Shown in pieces: positions 17,484-26,357 of a stretch of DNA of 64,000 nt (the stretch's first letter is position 1; every line of letters starts with the position of its first letter). Below the pieces are notes generated by a model. The model was not told the origin of the DNA. It made no database searches and saw only the letters and a list, made by a program, of their open reading frames with translations. This DNA comes from JAKQEM01 sp964391185 (GTDB taxonomy: Bacteria; Patescibacteriota; Gracilibacteria; Peribacterales; Peribacteraceae), in assembly GCA_964391185.1 (NCBI GenBank), contig CAYMIX010000001.1, forward strand, positions 124,001 through 188,000, written 5' to 3'. The position numbers and the translations under genes were made by a program.

Positions 17484-18611
17484 ATGGAAGAAAAAGTGGA
17501 ACCATACAAACCGGCAGGTGTTTATGCAGAACTTGAGCACTCTTCACTTCGGCATCCTGAAATAGCGGAACGTTTGTTTGAATGTATTACCGATCAATTA
17601 CCCAGAAAAACACGCGGATTGGTGTGGCATATTCTTACAAGTATTCAACGACCTTCTGGTGAAGTGATTCCATATGCAGATTACCGGCGAATTCTCGGTG
17701 GTCTTCATAGGATGATGATGTCTACGTCGCAGAAAATACGTACGATTTTTGATGACGCTATGATAGCTCTCGCAGATAAATGTGACGAAGGAACTGCCGG
17801 CATTCTTCAGCGTATGAAAGAAGTTGTTCAACTGTCTCCTGATGAATACCCTTGGCGGGATCGTGTCCATGATTTGATAAAATTGCTCGAGATTGCATAT
17901 CCATTTGGCATCAACGTGACTAATCCGAATTTTAATGGAAAAGATGCCGTCATTCCCCATGATGCACTTGTTCGTTTGCATTATAAACGTGGAGATTCGG
18001 CATCGCGAATCGACGTTCGACCGGTGAATGACTCTCGAACAGAAGATGATACATATGTATTGCAACAAGAATGGAGAGGTGTGTCGGGAGTGTATGGAAT
18101 AAATAACGATATCGATCGGAAACCGTACTGTACACTGCTGCGAGATGTGGATCTAACGTCAATTGGTAAAACAAGAACACACCAAGGTTTTTTTGGTCTA
18201 CACATGGAAGATGGTGTGGAAGTAGAACCTGATTTCGAAGTGGGTGACACGTCTGATATTGAACTAACGTATTTCATTGCTCGTGTGCGGACAGGAATTA
18301 TCATCATGGCAAAAAATATTCCCGTGTTGGGAGAGGAGATGATGCGACGGCGACGGAAAAATGGAAAGAAATCGAAAGTAGCACAACACGAAGAATCATC
18401 AACGGATACACTCACAAAGACTGCAATCGAGCGGTTTAAATTTACAAAACAACCATTGGTTACGTCAGAAGTATTCCATCGTCAGACACATGGTTACCCC
18501 TATTCCAATAATCCAGATCAAAAGTTTGGTTTCTATACGATTGAGCAAGGCAAGCGTCAAGGAAAAGCTGGCTACGGACATGTGGAAGTGCTCTCGCGGG
18601 AGGAGGCATAA
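17484..18611 (+). CDS. Hypothetical protein (375 aa)
   Basis: The soluble protein is helical in its first third (about 15-150) and strand-rich from about 150 to 290, with a basic Arg/Lys cluster near 288-300 (Met-Met-Arg-Arg-Arg-Arg-Lys). No family is recognised. It has its own near-leaderless promoter and ends directly against the convergent 18612 gene, with no spacer between the two stop codons. Confidence 0.6.
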   Translation: MEEKVEPYKPAGVYAELEHSSLRHPEIAERLFECITDQLPRKTRGLVWHILTSIQRPSGEVIPYADYRRILGGLHRMMMSTSQKIRTIFDDAMIALADKCDEGTAGILQRMKEVVQLSPDEYPWRDRVHDLIKLLEIAYPFGINVTNPNFNGKDAVIPHDALVRLHYKRGDSASRIDVRPVNDSRTEDDTYVLQQEWRGVSGVYGINNDIDRKPYCTLLRDVDLTSIGKTRTHQGFFGLHMEDGVEVEPDFEVGDTSDIELTYFIARVRTGIIIMAKNIPVLGEEMMRRRRKNGKKSKVAQHEESSTDTLTKTAIERFKFTKQPLVTSEVFHRQTHGYPYSNNPDQKFGFYTIEQGKRQGKAGYGHVEVLSREEA

Positions 18612-19421
18612 TTATTGGTGATCTCCACATGGACGCTCCCACGTAGATTTTCTCATAAGTTCCCGCAGTTTTATGTCTGACGGAGGAACGGATTTATCGC
18701 GTAATTCATTATCAAGCAATCGTTGGTTGGTGTGACGTGGATGTGCATCCCATTCCCCGTCGTTCCTTGTCGTTGATCGATACTCATGATGCTCTTCGCG
18801 TCGTTGGCGATCGATGCGCGTAGATTCTTGGGTGCCCGTATGCACCACATCCGATACATCGTTCAGCGTTGGTCCAGCGCATGATGAGAGTGCCTCGTGA
18901 AAATCCCCTGGCATTGTTCCATATTTGCCATCTGCATTGATTTCAGACCAACGTCGTCCTTCCTCGCGCACGCCATCATAGCGCAACGCAGGATCGGCGC
19001 CCTCTGCCATACATCGGTCAGCGAACGCCTGGTAATATTTCATTCTAAATCGATGTAATTCTCTTTGTTGCGTTCGCAAATTGCAGCTTTCCTGCCGGAA
19101 TTTCATCGCGCGAAGGCCGTTCCATGCGACCGAAAGTGAATAGTGCATCGCGCCCAGAACCACGCTGACTACTGTTTGTTTGATGGAAAGAAGCGATGCA
19201 TATTGCTCTCGCATGTCCTGTTCTACATTGTGGAGCTCCCATTCCAAATGCACTAAGGCAGCCTCTACAACCATTTCTTCGCCTATTGGATCGAGTGGTA
19301 CCCACGATGAAAGCTGTGCCTGGCATTCAGGCTCACAATCTCTGCAGTTTTTCCGGTGGGCTATTTCTTCTTGTACTACAAGAGAACCCAATTCTTTTGC
19401 TTCTCTACTCGACCAATACAT
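18612..19421 (-). CDS. Hypothetical protein (269 aa)
   Basis: The N-terminus has a Cys cluster (Cys26, Cys29, Cys33 in Asn-Cys-Arg-Asp-Cys-Glu-Pro-Glu-Cys) that could bind metal. A hydrophobic stretch at about 83-104 may be a membrane or buried helix. The C-terminal half is highly charged and probably disordered (many Arg, Glu, Asp, His). No family recognised. It lies 45 bases downstream of the 19467 gene on the same strand, and they may share a transcript. Confidence 0.55.
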   Translation of the reverse strand: MYWSSREAKELGSLVVQEEIAHRKNCRDCEPECQAQLSSWVPLDPIGEEMVVEAALVHLEWELHNVEQDMREQYASLLSIKQTVVSVVLGAMHYSLSVAWNGLRAMKFRQESCNLRTQQRELHRFRMKYYQAFADRCMAEGADPALRYDGVREEGRRWSEINADGKYGTMPGDFHEALSSCAGPTLNDVSDVVHTGTQESTRIDRQRREEHHEYRSTTRNDGEWDAHPRHTNQRLLDNELRDKSVPPSDIKLRELMRKSTWERPCGDHQ

Positions 19422-19466
19422 GCGCAGATTTAAGAACTCTTAGGATGATGTGTCAATCATGCATGT

Positions 19467-19730
19467 TCAATTCAGATGTCCTTTATTTGCCTGCCATTCC
19501 TCCTGCCGCTTCTTAACACGCTCAATAAATTGTCCAAAAACAGGCACTAGATCCTCATCGATAGCAAAATCTTTTCTTTCCACTCCTTCAGGAATGGCGA
19601 TTTGTTTGTAGAGTTTTCGAAAATCCTGCACGTCAGCCTGTACGCGAGGATCTTTTGATACAGCAAAGCGTTCCATTTCCTTCAGTATTTCGCCAAGAGT
19701 AATGGGGTTGTGCTGTTCGGGTGGCCTCAT
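19467..19730 (-). CDS. Hypothetical small protein (87 aa)
   Basis: The protein is short, charged and probably all-helical, with Leu-Gly-Glu-Ile-Leu-Lys-Glu-Met-Glu-Arg-Phe near residue 12 and a C-terminal helix of about 25 residues. No motif recognised. The ATG at 19730 is followed upstream by an AT-rich stretch (19735-19750) that could hold its promoter. Confidence 0.55.
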   Translation of the reverse strand: MRPPEQHNPITLGEILKEMERFAVSKDPRVQADVQDFRKLYKQIAIPEGVERKDFAIDEDLVPVFGQFIERVKKRQEEWQANKGHLN

Positions 19731-19870
19731 ATGTATATTATATCATACAACGCACATTGATGCACATCTTGGTTCACAGATTCGTATTTCAGAGCACAAC
19801 AAGACACCGGTGTCCTGGGAGCAGTATCAGTTCTATTAATGGAAAGTTTCTAATCCCAAAATCCGTGCAT

Positions 19871-19903
19871 AAAAAAATCCCGAAGCGCTTGCGCGCCTCG
19901 GGA
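19871..19903 (-). terminator. Rho-independent terminator of the TerC-family gene
   Basis: On the minus strand TCCCGAGGCGC pairs with GCGCTTCGGGA around a short loop and is followed by seven T. It sits 46 bases after the 19950 stop. Confidence 0.85.
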
Positions 19904-19949
19904 TCGAATGTGTTCAGTCACCAGCCTTTCAGGTTAATAGTGGATGTAG

Positions 19950-21170
19950 TCAGACAGTGGCGTGTTTGTCGATTTTCTCCGCCGGCTCTTCATGATGTGA
20001 CTTCTTGCCAACGTGCTCACGCACTCGGCCGCTCTTCAGGTCGCGGTAGGTCAGCACTCCGAAGAGCGTCATCACAGAGATCGTCGACACCGGCGAAACC
20101 CACATCGGCACGTGCACTTCGAAGCCTTCGACGATCATGACGAGTGCCAGCACCGAGATCGACCACATTGCCCCATTTTTCAGGAGGGGCATCTTCTTGA
20201 TGTGATCAACTCCGCTGATCGTCAGCTGCCGGACGACAATGGCACCAATGCCGTTGCCCAGAAGAATCAACGGAACCGACGTGGTGAACGCGAAGCTCCC
20301 GATCACTCCATCGATCGAGAAACAAATGTCGATCAACTCAAGAAACAAGACCTTTGCGAAGTCACTCATTCCCCCGCCGCCCTTGGCCAGGTTGTTCTCC
20401 ATGCCCTCAGCCCACTGCTTTGCGCCGTGGGAAAGAGTGAAGAACGCATACCCCACCACCATCACGAACCGTTTGTGCTCCGCTACCCACGAGGGATAGC
20501 AGATCGCTGCCAACATGAAGCCCATGATCGCGAAGTACCACGCTCCCTGTCGACTGAAGAGCCGTTCTCCGATGATCCCGAGGTGTTTCGGTTCCATGAG
20601 CAGCCAGTGCAGGAACAACGCGAAGAGGAACACACCACCTCCGCCGAGCAAGGTAGGCGCTGCCTTCTCAACCGCTTCCGTCGCTCGCGGGTCCCCACTG
20701 AATGCGACCGTCAAGCTCTCCCAGGGGCCGAGCCCCGAAGACATCCACACGATGAACCACGGCAGCACGCCGCGAACGACGAACACCGCCACGAAGATCC
20801 CCCACGTCAGGAAGATTCTTCGGCCCTTCTTTCCCATCGTTCTCAGCACGTCAGCGTTGACGACTGCGTTGTCCACCGAGGACACGGTCTCGAAGATGAT
20901 CAGGCCGAGGACGGTCAAGGCAGACATCCAGTCATGCGTTGCCCAACTGAAGAGGCCGATGATGCCCACCCAGGTGAGCAGACGCGTCCAGTTCCACAGC
21001 TTCTTGCGGTCGATGCAAGCGATGATGCCCGCCGCAGCGACCATCGTCATGCAGACCCCCCAGATGGGTCCCACCTTCGGGTTCAGCCATGCACTGAACG
21101 CAGTGCAGACCGCGATGAATAGCACGCGCGGCCACTCGATCTTCTTCATCAAGCTCTTGAACCGATCCAT
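19950..21170 (-). CDS. TerC/DUF475 family integral membrane protein
   Basis: The 406-residue protein has about nine membrane spans and the two repeated acidic motifs of the family: Phe-Glu-Thr-Val-Ser-Ser-Val-Asp-Asn-Ala near residue 93 and Glu-Leu-Ile-Asp-Ile-Cys-Phe-Ser-Ile-Asp-Gly near 283. These acidic helices are thought to bind or move metal ions; TerC relatives are linked to manganese export and metalation of secreted proteins. The N-terminal extra spans fit the DUF475 subgroup. The gene is clearly more GC-rich than its neighbours and has a GGGAGTGAG ribosome site and its own terminator, so it was probably acquired. Confidence 0.88.
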   Translation of the reverse strand: MDRFKSLMKKIEWPRVLFIAVCTAFSAWLNPKVGPIWGVCMTMVAAAGIIACIDRKKLWNWTRLLTWVGIIGLFSWATHDWMSALTVLGLIIFETVSSVDNAVVNADVLRTMGKKGRRIFLTWGIFVAVFVVRGVLPWFIVWMSSGLGPWESLTVAFSGDPRATEAVEKAAPTLLGGGGVFLFALFLHWLLMEPKHLGIIGERLFSRQGAWYFAIMGFMLAAICYPSWVAEHKRFVMVVGYAFFTLSHGAKQWAEGMENNLAKGGGGMSDFAKVLFLELIDICFSIDGVIGSFAFTTSVPLILLGNGIGAIVVRQLTISGVDHIKKMPLLKNGAMWSISVLALVMIVEGFEVHVPMWVSPVSTISVMTLFGVLTYRDLKSGRVREHVGKKSHHEEPAEKIDKHATV

Positions 21171-21309
21171 GTCTCACTCCCAACTGAGGTTTTGCCCATC
21201 CACCAAAGACAGGCTGATGTTGTTCAATGAACACCTTTCTTGAAACGCAAGAAAGCGCGAGATATTGGAGTAATCTCTGTAAAAAGTCAATAATACTTTA
21301 CTTTTTATG

Positions 21310-22137
21310 TTATCCAAGCATTCTTACTGCCTCTTTATAGCCTTCTGGATGCCCAGTATCGAGACGTAAGCCTTCGAATTCACATCCGTAGACGCTATTA
21401 CCACGATTGAGTTGTTCTATGAGCGCATCGATCAAACGGACTTCCCCGCCATGCGATGCCCCGACGGTTGGAAGAATGTCGAATGTCGAACGTGGAATGA
21501 TGTACTTTCCGACGATGCCTAATGTTGAGGGTGCAACGTCGGGCTGTGGCTTTTCTACCATGCCCGTGATTCTTTTGAGATTGTTATCGAGCTGATGTTC
21601 CACTTCGACAATTCCATAATGCCCGGTCTTTTCGCGCGGAACGTTCTGCAAACACAGCATCGCAGACTCGCTACTCTCTTCCATAGGAATCATGTCGAAC
21701 GCATCTACCAGCTGCTGCAATCCAGTCTTCTCATGCACGATCAAGTCATCGCCGAAGAGCACAGCAACGTGGTCGCTCTTCACCCATTGCGACGCTTGCA
21801 TGATTGCATGCCCGTCACCATGCTGTTCGTGTTGATACACAACGTGAAAGTTTACGCGGTCGTATCCCTTGAGTTTGCTGAGGAGATCTGCCTTCCCGCG
21901 GCGGGCGAGTTCTTTCTCCAGCTTTGGGTCTTCGCTGAAATATTGCGGAATGAGTTCTTTGCCCGGGTTGATCACGAAACAGATATCTTCGATGCCGACG
22001 CTCAAACATTCGTCCACGAGAAGGGCGATAATCGGCTGATTGCCGATGGGTAAAAGCTCTTTTGGCACGACCTTCGTCCACGGCAGAAACCGCGTTCCTA
22101 GGCCAGCTACGGGCAAGATTGCTTGGGTAAGACGCAT
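21310..22137 (-). CDS. galU: UTP-glucose-1-phosphate uridylyltransferase
   Basis: The 275-residue nucleotidyltransferase makes UDP-glucose, the donor for surface glycans. The N-terminal Gly-Leu-Gly-Thr-Arg-Phe-Leu-Pro nucleotide loop (13-20), Val-Pro-Lys-Glu-Leu-Leu-Pro near 24, and Leu-Phe-Gly-Asp-Asp near 125 are typical. Part of the coding DNA near 21470-21500 carries stutter words (GTCGAATGTCGAACG). It is transcribed away from the 22232 gene from a promoter whose -35 overlaps that gene's -35. Confidence 0.93.
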   Translation of the reverse strand: MRLTQAILPVAGLGTRFLPWTKVVPKELLPIGNQPIIALLVDECLSVGIEDICFVINPGKELIPQYFSEDPKLEKELARRGKADLLSKLKGYDRVNFHVVYQHEQHGDGHAIMQASQWVKSDHVAVLFGDDLIVHEKTGLQQLVDAFDMIPMEESSESAMLCLQNVPREKTGHYGIVEVEHQLDNNLKRITGMVEKPQPDVAPSTLGIVGKYIIPRSTFDILPTVGASHGGEVRLIDALIEQLNRGNSVYGCEFEGLRLDTGHPEGYKEAVRMLG

Positions 22138-22145
22138 GGAGCCCT

Positions 22146-22174
22146 AGTGTATGTGCAAAACCCAGTTTTGACAA
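22146..22174 (-). promoter_or_regulatory. galU promoter
   Basis: On the minus strand TTGTCA (22174-22169), a 17-base spacer and TACACT (22151-22146) lie eight bases before the galU ATG at 22137. A nearly leaderless transcript is expected. The -35 box shares bases with the -35 box of the divergent promoter. Confidence 0.75.
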
Positions 22175-22195
22175 AATAATCAAAGGCGCTATAAT
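22168..22195 (+). promoter_or_regulatory. Consensus promoter of the 22232 gene
   Basis: TTGACA (22168-22173), a 16-base spacer and TATAAT (22190-22195): both boxes are perfect sigma-70 consensus, so expression is probably strong. The leader is about 30 bases with no clear Shine-Dalgarno site. Confidence 0.85.
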
Positions 22196-22231
22196 GGGGA
22201 GAAACATTTATACAAATTCCCTTTCCGTCCT

Positions 22232-22561
22232 ATGTCACCAGACAAATCCAATTTCCAGGATCAAGTTGCCCCTGCTTTTGAACTCCAGGGAAAACTGAAT
22301 GCAGTTCTTACAGATAAATCTGTTGTCTGGGACAAAGGATTCAAGACGCGCGTTCGAAAAGAGGTTAATCGTTTGAAGGACATGATGCAGATCGTCTTGG
22401 ATAATAAGAAAGATCTTCTTCCAGAGCTCATCGATGGTCTTGAGGAAGTGATCGTCAACACAGAAGCAAAACTCGACGGAAAGAAAATGGTCTTTAAAGC
22501 AGATGTAATCGAAGAGGAAGAAGGAAGTGCACCTTCTACAAAAACACAGATAGCTGCTTAA
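22232..22561 (+). CDS. Hypothetical protein, strongly expressed (109 aa)
   Basis: The protein is helical and charged, with a Val-Arg-Lys-Glu-Val-Asn-Arg-Leu-Lys-Asp-Met-Met segment near 46-57 and an acidic Glu-rich patch near 93-97. No domain is recognised. It has a perfect-consensus promoter and a good terminator, so it is a single-gene unit likely to be abundant. A structural or nucleoid-type role is possible but not supported by any motif. Confidence 0.7.
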   Translation: MSPDKSNFQDQVAPAFELQGKLNAVLTDKSVVWDKGFKTRVRKEVNRLKDMMQIVLDNKKDLLPELIDGLEEVIVNTEAKLDGKKMVFKADVIEEEEGSAPSTKTQIAA

Positions 22562-22585
22562 CATCGCGTCATATACTTCACACTT

Positions 22586-22616
22586 AAACGCTTCTTGGAA
22601 AGGGAAGCGTTTTTGT
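22586..22616 (+). terminator. Rho-independent terminator of the 22232 gene
   Basis: AAACGCTTC and GAAGCGTTT form a nine-base stem around a nine-base loop, followed by a T-rich tail. Confidence 0.85.
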
Positions 22617-22624
22617 TTAGTGCG

Positions 22625-22692
22625 TGTACCCTTCGTCGGGCTCAGGGTGACACGCTAAATAGCTGTGTCATGGTGAGCTCGACGAACCATGC
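22625..22692. repeat. Inverted repeat of the CAGGGTGACAC family
   Basis: CTTCGTCGGGCTCAGGGTGA is mirrored by TCATGGTGAGCTCGACGAA, with GTGACAC and GTGTCAT at the inner ends. It lies in the gap between the 22232 terminator and the convergent hsp20 gene. Confidence 0.7.
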
Positions 22693-23196
22693 TTACGCCT
22701 CGCTAATCCTGACAATCTTCACCTTCTCTTCCTTGGGTATCAGAATCTTCAAGATGCATTCTTTGTTGAACGTCGCTTTGATTTTCTTTGGATCAATCGT
22801 AAACGGGAGCGTCACACTTCTGGAGAATTCACCCCAGAAACATTCCTGAAGGTAATACTGATTGTTCGGCACCGCCTCTGTCTGCTGACGGTTACCGCGG
22901 ATCGTGATAATGTTATCAGTAATCTCAATATCTAAATCGCTTAAGCGCACGCCGGCGATGGGCGCGCGGATGATGTAGTAGTTATCTTGCTCGAAAATAT
23001 CCACAGCAATCTGCCCTTTCGTTCCTTGTCCGGAAGAACTTTGTGCTTTCATGGTCGGCTGCGTTGCTGGCGCACGGAATGCCGGCATCTGCGCTGGTGC
23101 TTCCGAAAAAGGTGCGGTGTCATCCATGGCTGGCTCTTCCAACGGCTCTTGTCCGAGCGATGAAAAAATGCCGTGGAACGGGAACTGAGATGACAT
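22693..23196 (-). CDS. Small heat shock protein, Hsp20/alpha-crystallin family
   Basis: The 167-residue chaperone has a flexible Pro/Ala/Ser-rich N-terminal arm (1-60) and an alpha-crystallin domain at about 64-157. Typical elements are Ile-Arg-Ala-Pro-Ile-Ala-Gly-Val (strand 3 region), Ile-Thr-Ile-Arg-Gly-Asn, Glu-Phe-Ser-Arg-Ser-Val-Thr-Leu-Pro, and Leu-Lys-Ile-Leu-Ile-Pro-Lys near the end. It would hold unfolding proteins during stress. Transcribed alone. Confidence 0.9.
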   Translation of the reverse strand: MSSQFPFHGIFSSLGQEPLEEPAMDDTAPFSEAPAQMPAFRAPATQPTMKAQSSSGQGTKGQIAVDIFEQDNYYIIRAPIAGVRLSDLDIEITDNIITIRGNRQQTEAVPNNQYYLQECFWGEFSRSVTLPFTIDPKKIKATFNKECILKILIPKEEKVKIVRISEA

Positions 23197-23284
23197 GGAT
23201 CGGGACTTATTCTACTTCTTTTGGCGATTGTGGGGCAAAAATGAACCGTAGACTTAACGTAGTTTTAGTATAATAAATGTGATC

Positions 23285-23362
23285 GCTCTTCGTTCGTTGA
23301 TTCGAACAATCTCGTTCTTCGTGTATTCGCACTTCGAAAAACGAATCAACGAAGAACGTTCA
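23285..23362. repeat. REP-like palindromic element (CGTTCTTCGT family), copy 1
   Basis: CGTTCTTCGTGTATTCG and the reverse arm CGAATCAACGAAGAACG bracket a CACTTCGAAAAA centre. A related copy lies at 63167-63240, sharing ATTCGAACA, CGTTCTTCGT and TTCGCACTTC. Confidence 0.75.
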
Positions 23363-23377
23363 GTCGACACATATTGA

Positions 23378-24196
23378 ATGAAGACATATGCTCAGCCTAT
23401 GCAGCTTTGGCACGCAGTATTGCTCGGAATCATTCAAGGTATCACAGAGTTTCTCCCTATCTCGAGCGATGGGCATTTAGTGCTTGCGGACGCGTTACTC
23501 GAACTTCCGCTTGATGGTCGCGATGCATTGGGGTTCGATATTTTGCTTCATGCGGGCAGTTTACTTGCTATTCTCCTGGTGTATTGGGTTACATGGAAAA
23601 AGTTGATTGTTGCAACGCTCAAAAAAGATCGTGATGCATGGACTGTGATGGGGTTACTTATTGTTGCAACGATCCCCGGAGTGATGGCGGGATTATTCTT
23701 CGAGGATGTGGTAAGCGGCATGCGCTCTCTGCAGGCAGCGGGTACGGGTTTCCTGATAACCGCTGCGGTATTGATCATTGGGGAATATGCAGGCCGCCAG
23801 AAGATGTCTGCCGATATCCCCATGCACTCTGTCGGTATCGGCCGCGCATTGCTTATCGGCTGCGCGCAGGCGATTGCGATTCTCCCCGGTGTATCGCGCT
23901 CGGGATCTACGATCAGCCTTGGCCGCGCGCTCGGGCTGACGCGTACTCATGCGTTGGATTTCTCGTTCCTGATGGCAGCACCGATTATTGCCGGAGCAGT
24001 TGCAAAGACATTGCTCGATGCATTCACTGGAGAAGTTGTATTTCCCCCGCTCGATGTATCTGTAACGGGGTTCTTGATTTCTTTCATCGTGAGCATGGTT
24101 GCGATCGGTTTCCTACGGATGTTCGTCGTCAAAAAAAGCCTCGCAGTGTTCGCGTGGTATCTGATCCCACTTGGATTAGTTCTTCTCTACATGTAA
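23378..24196 (+). CDS. uppP: Undecaprenyl-diphosphatase (BacA/UppP)
   Basis: The 272-residue polytopic membrane enzyme recycles undecaprenyl pyrophosphate, the lipid carrier for peptidoglycan and surface glycans. The motifs Ile-Gln-Gly-Ile-Thr-Glu-Phe-Leu-Pro-Ile-Ser-Ser (about 19-30) and Pro-Gly-Val-Ser-Arg-Ser-Gly-Ser-Thr (about 170-178) are the two active-site regions. About eight hydrophobic spans are visible. An internal Met at residue 8 is an alternative start. Confidence 0.95.
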   Translation: MKTYAQPMQLWHAVLLGIIQGITEFLPISSDGHLVLADALLELPLDGRDALGFDILLHAGSLLAILLVYWVTWKKLIVATLKKDRDAWTVMGLLIVATIPGVMAGLFFEDVVSGMRSLQAAGTGFLITAAVLIIGEYAGRQKMSADIPMHSVGIGRALLIGCAQAIAILPGVSRSGSTISLGRALGLTRTHALDFSFLMAAPIIAGAVAKTLLDAFTGEVVFPPLDVSVTGFLISFIVSMVAIGFLRMFVVKKSLAVFAWYLIPLGLVLLYM

Positions 24197-24304
24197 AAAA
24201 ACTTGTGCATTTCAGCTTGCACACATCATTCATCACAGTAGAATTGCGCTCTCTCCTTTCGAGGAGTACCTTATCCCTCCTGATCTCCATTTCCCCGTTC
24301 CATT

Positions 24305-24529
24305 ATGTCTGGTGTTCAGCTCCGAAATCACATTCGCCGTCTTCGTTTTGAACACGGTATGACACAAGAAGAACTCGCGCTCCGCACGGGCGTTTCCCGC
24401 CAGACGATCATGTCGATCGAACGTGGCCAGACAAACCCTTCCGTTCTCCTCGCGTACAAAATTGCAGCAGCCTTCACTGTTCCAGTCACAGACGTGTTCG
24501 ACATGGAAGGAAAGCTCGCTCCGGTCTAA
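24305..24529 (+). CDS. XRE family transcriptional regulator, short YozG-like type
   Basis: The 74-residue protein is almost entirely a Cro/C1 helix-turn-helix: Ile-Arg-Arg-Leu-Arg (about 10-14), Thr-Gln-Glu-Glu-Leu-Ala, Val-Ser-Arg-Gln-Thr-Ile-Met-Ser-Ile-Glu-Arg-Gly and Asn-Pro-Ser. The target genes are not evident. It is a single-gene unit with its own terminator. Confidence 0.9.
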   Translation: MSGVQLRNHIRRLRFEHGMTQEELALRTGVSRQTIMSIERGQTNPSVLLAYKIAAAFTVPVTDVFDMEGKLAPV

Positions 24530-24547
24530 AGCACTTATCTTCGCACT

Positions 24548-24577
24548 TAAAAAACGGCCGCTCTGGCCGTTTTTTTG
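24548..24577 (+). terminator. Rho-independent terminator of the XRE gene
   Basis: AAAAACGGCC and GGCCGTTTTT pair around GCTCT; the A and T runs make it usable on both strands. Confidence 0.9.
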
Positions 24578-24584
24578 TGCTCAG

Positions 24585-24660
24585 GGTTTATTAGTTAACT
24601 GGTTTATTGGTTCGGCTGTTGAAATACTACCGAACCAATAAACTAATAAACCAGTTAACG
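24585..24660. repeat. Stutter-word palindrome (GGTTTATTGGTT family), compact copy
   Basis: GTTAACTGGTTTATTGGTTC and an inverted arm (GAACCAATAAAC, then AATAAACCAGTTAAC) enclose a loop. One arm is eight bases longer through an extra word. The outer GTTAAC contains the recJ stop codon. Confidence 0.85.
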
Positions 24661-26262
24661 GTTAGTCGTAACTTTTATAGCCACACGAATATCCTGTAAA
24701 AACAACTGCGGCGTCTCCCGTCCATTCCACGAATCCATTCCCACTCTGCATACGACGTCGACTGGTGCGCGGGCATCGTCCATCAAGTTGCCGAGATTAA
24801 ACCCAATCACTTTGCAGTTGTTAATTGTCGCTTGTAAGTGTCGCCCCTCGTCCCCGACGCGTCGCATGTTTTGCAGCTGGATATTTTCGATGAGGAACAA
24901 TGGCTCAGGATTTCCCATGCCGTATGGTTCGAGGCTTGAGAGATGATTGCAGAACGCATGCGTCACTGCTGATGGTGGAAGAATCGCATCCACGGCGAGC
25001 GTTGGAACAAGCAGCTCTGGTTGCAGATGCTTTGCGACGTCACGCTCCAATGCTTCGGTGAGCGCGATGTATTCATCAAGCTTGAAGGTTGCTCCGGCAG
25101 CCTGAGCATGTCCGCCGAAGCTCGTGAGCTTTTCTCCGTTACGCTGGAGTGCTTCGGTAATGTTGAAAGCCGCTGGGCTGCGGAACGATGCTGTGCATAC
25201 GTCTTCCGCGATGTGCACAACCATACTTGGGCGACCGAATTTCTCCGTTAGCTTTCCTGCGAGTAATCCTAAAATGCCGTGCGGGTACGACGCACTCGCG
25301 ATCGAAAGAAATGCTGGCAGGGTTCCATTCTTATCTGGCGTCAGTTCAGTGAGAGCTTTCTCCAGTGCACGCTGTGTTTCATCTTGGCGAATGCTATTGA
25401 GGGTGTCGAGGTCATGGAGAAGTGATCCCCCTTCAAGTAGTGCACGCAGTGCGAGCATTGGGTCAGCCATGCGACCAGCGGCATTGATGCGCGGTGCGAT
25501 ACGAAATGCAATATCCGAACTTGTGAGTGGCTTGCCGGAAGAAAGTTGATCGATCAGCAGTCGCAGTGGGCTCTGTAGCGGCAAGTGTTGCATTGCACGT
25601 AAGCCTGCTTGAACAAGGCTGCGGTTATGCCCGCGCAATGGAACTAAATCTGCGATGGTTCCAATGGTTGCAAGCGCGAGGTCGGTCTCGCGGTCGGCCC
25701 ATGTGTCAGCGTTTTCTAACGCGTGCAGGAATATGAAAACAACGCCTGCGGCACTCGGGTGAGGGTGTGGGAAATGTGGTGAGAGTGCGGGGTGCAAAAT
25801 CGCGTGCGCGTTTGGTGCGGTGAGAATGTGATGGTGATCCAAAATAATCACATCAATCCCTTTCGCATTTGCAGCATCCACAGCTTCATGTGCGCTGATG
25901 CCGGTATCGACTGTGATGAGGAGCGTGATGCCTGCCTTTGCACATTCCTCGATATGAGCGGGCTTCAGACCGTAGCCATCGTGCACGCGATGCGGCAGAC
26001 GTACGATGGGTTCTGTGTTCCTCCGACGCAATGCACGCGTGATCTGCGCTGCGGATGTAATGCCGTCGCAATCGTAATCGCCAAATACCCCGATGGTTTC
26101 CCGTCCCTCAATTGCTTTGTGCACACGTTTGGCAGCCTTTATAGCGTCGGGAAATAGGCAGTGTGCGTCATGGTAGCTTCCATCTGCTCTAAACGCGCCT
26201 AATTCGATTCCACGGGCTTGGCTAAGCATTGCTATAAGTGCGACCGCGTCATCATTGGTCAT
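24655..26262 (-). CDS. recJ: Single-stranded-DNA-specific exonuclease RecJ
   Basis: The 535-residue DHH-family 5'-3' exonuclease acts in recombination and repair. Metal-binding motifs are Gly-Asp-Tyr-Asp-Cys-Asp-Gly (61-67), Asp-Thr-Gly (119-121) and Asp-His-His (142-144). A DHHA1 region follows with Gly-Gly-His-Ala-Gln-Ala-Ala-Gly near 395, then an OB-fold C-terminus. It is slightly shorter than the E. coli protein. Its stop codon is part of the palindromic repeat at 24585-24660. Confidence 0.95.
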   Translation of the reverse strand: MTNDDAVALIAMLSQARGIELGAFRADGSYHDAHCLFPDAIKAAKRVHKAIEGRETIGVFGDYDCDGITSAAQITRALRRRNTEPIVRLPHRVHDGYGLKPAHIEECAKAGITLLITVDTGISAHEAVDAANAKGIDVIILDHHHILTAPNAHAILHPALSPHFPHPHPSAAGVVFIFLHALENADTWADRETDLALATIGTIADLVPLRGHNRSLVQAGLRAMQHLPLQSPLRLLIDQLSSGKPLTSSDIAFRIAPRINAAGRMADPMLALRALLEGGSLLHDLDTLNSIRQDETQRALEKALTELTPDKNGTLPAFLSIASASYPHGILGLLAGKLTEKFGRPSMVVHIAEDVCTASFRSPAAFNITEALQRNGEKLTSFGGHAQAAGATFKLDEYIALTEALERDVAKHLQPELLVPTLAVDAILPPSAVTHAFCNHLSSLEPYGMGNPEPLFLIENIQLQNMRRVGDEGRHLQATINNCKVIGFNLGNLMDDARAPVDVVCRVGMDSWNGRETPQLFLQDIRVAIKVTTNR

Positions 26263-26357
26263 ATCATCTCGTCCATCAGATGGTGCGATGGTCCAACGTT
26301 TGCCGGTGAGTGATAAACGCGGCTCGATAAAATGAGCCTATCAGAACTTGAGTAATC

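Noticed and set aside
20013..21122. Long open frame (369 codons) on the + strand opposite the TerC-family gene
   Set aside because: Product is His/Arg/Pro-rich without any domain; it is the antisense shadow of a GC-rich gene with clear TerC motifs.
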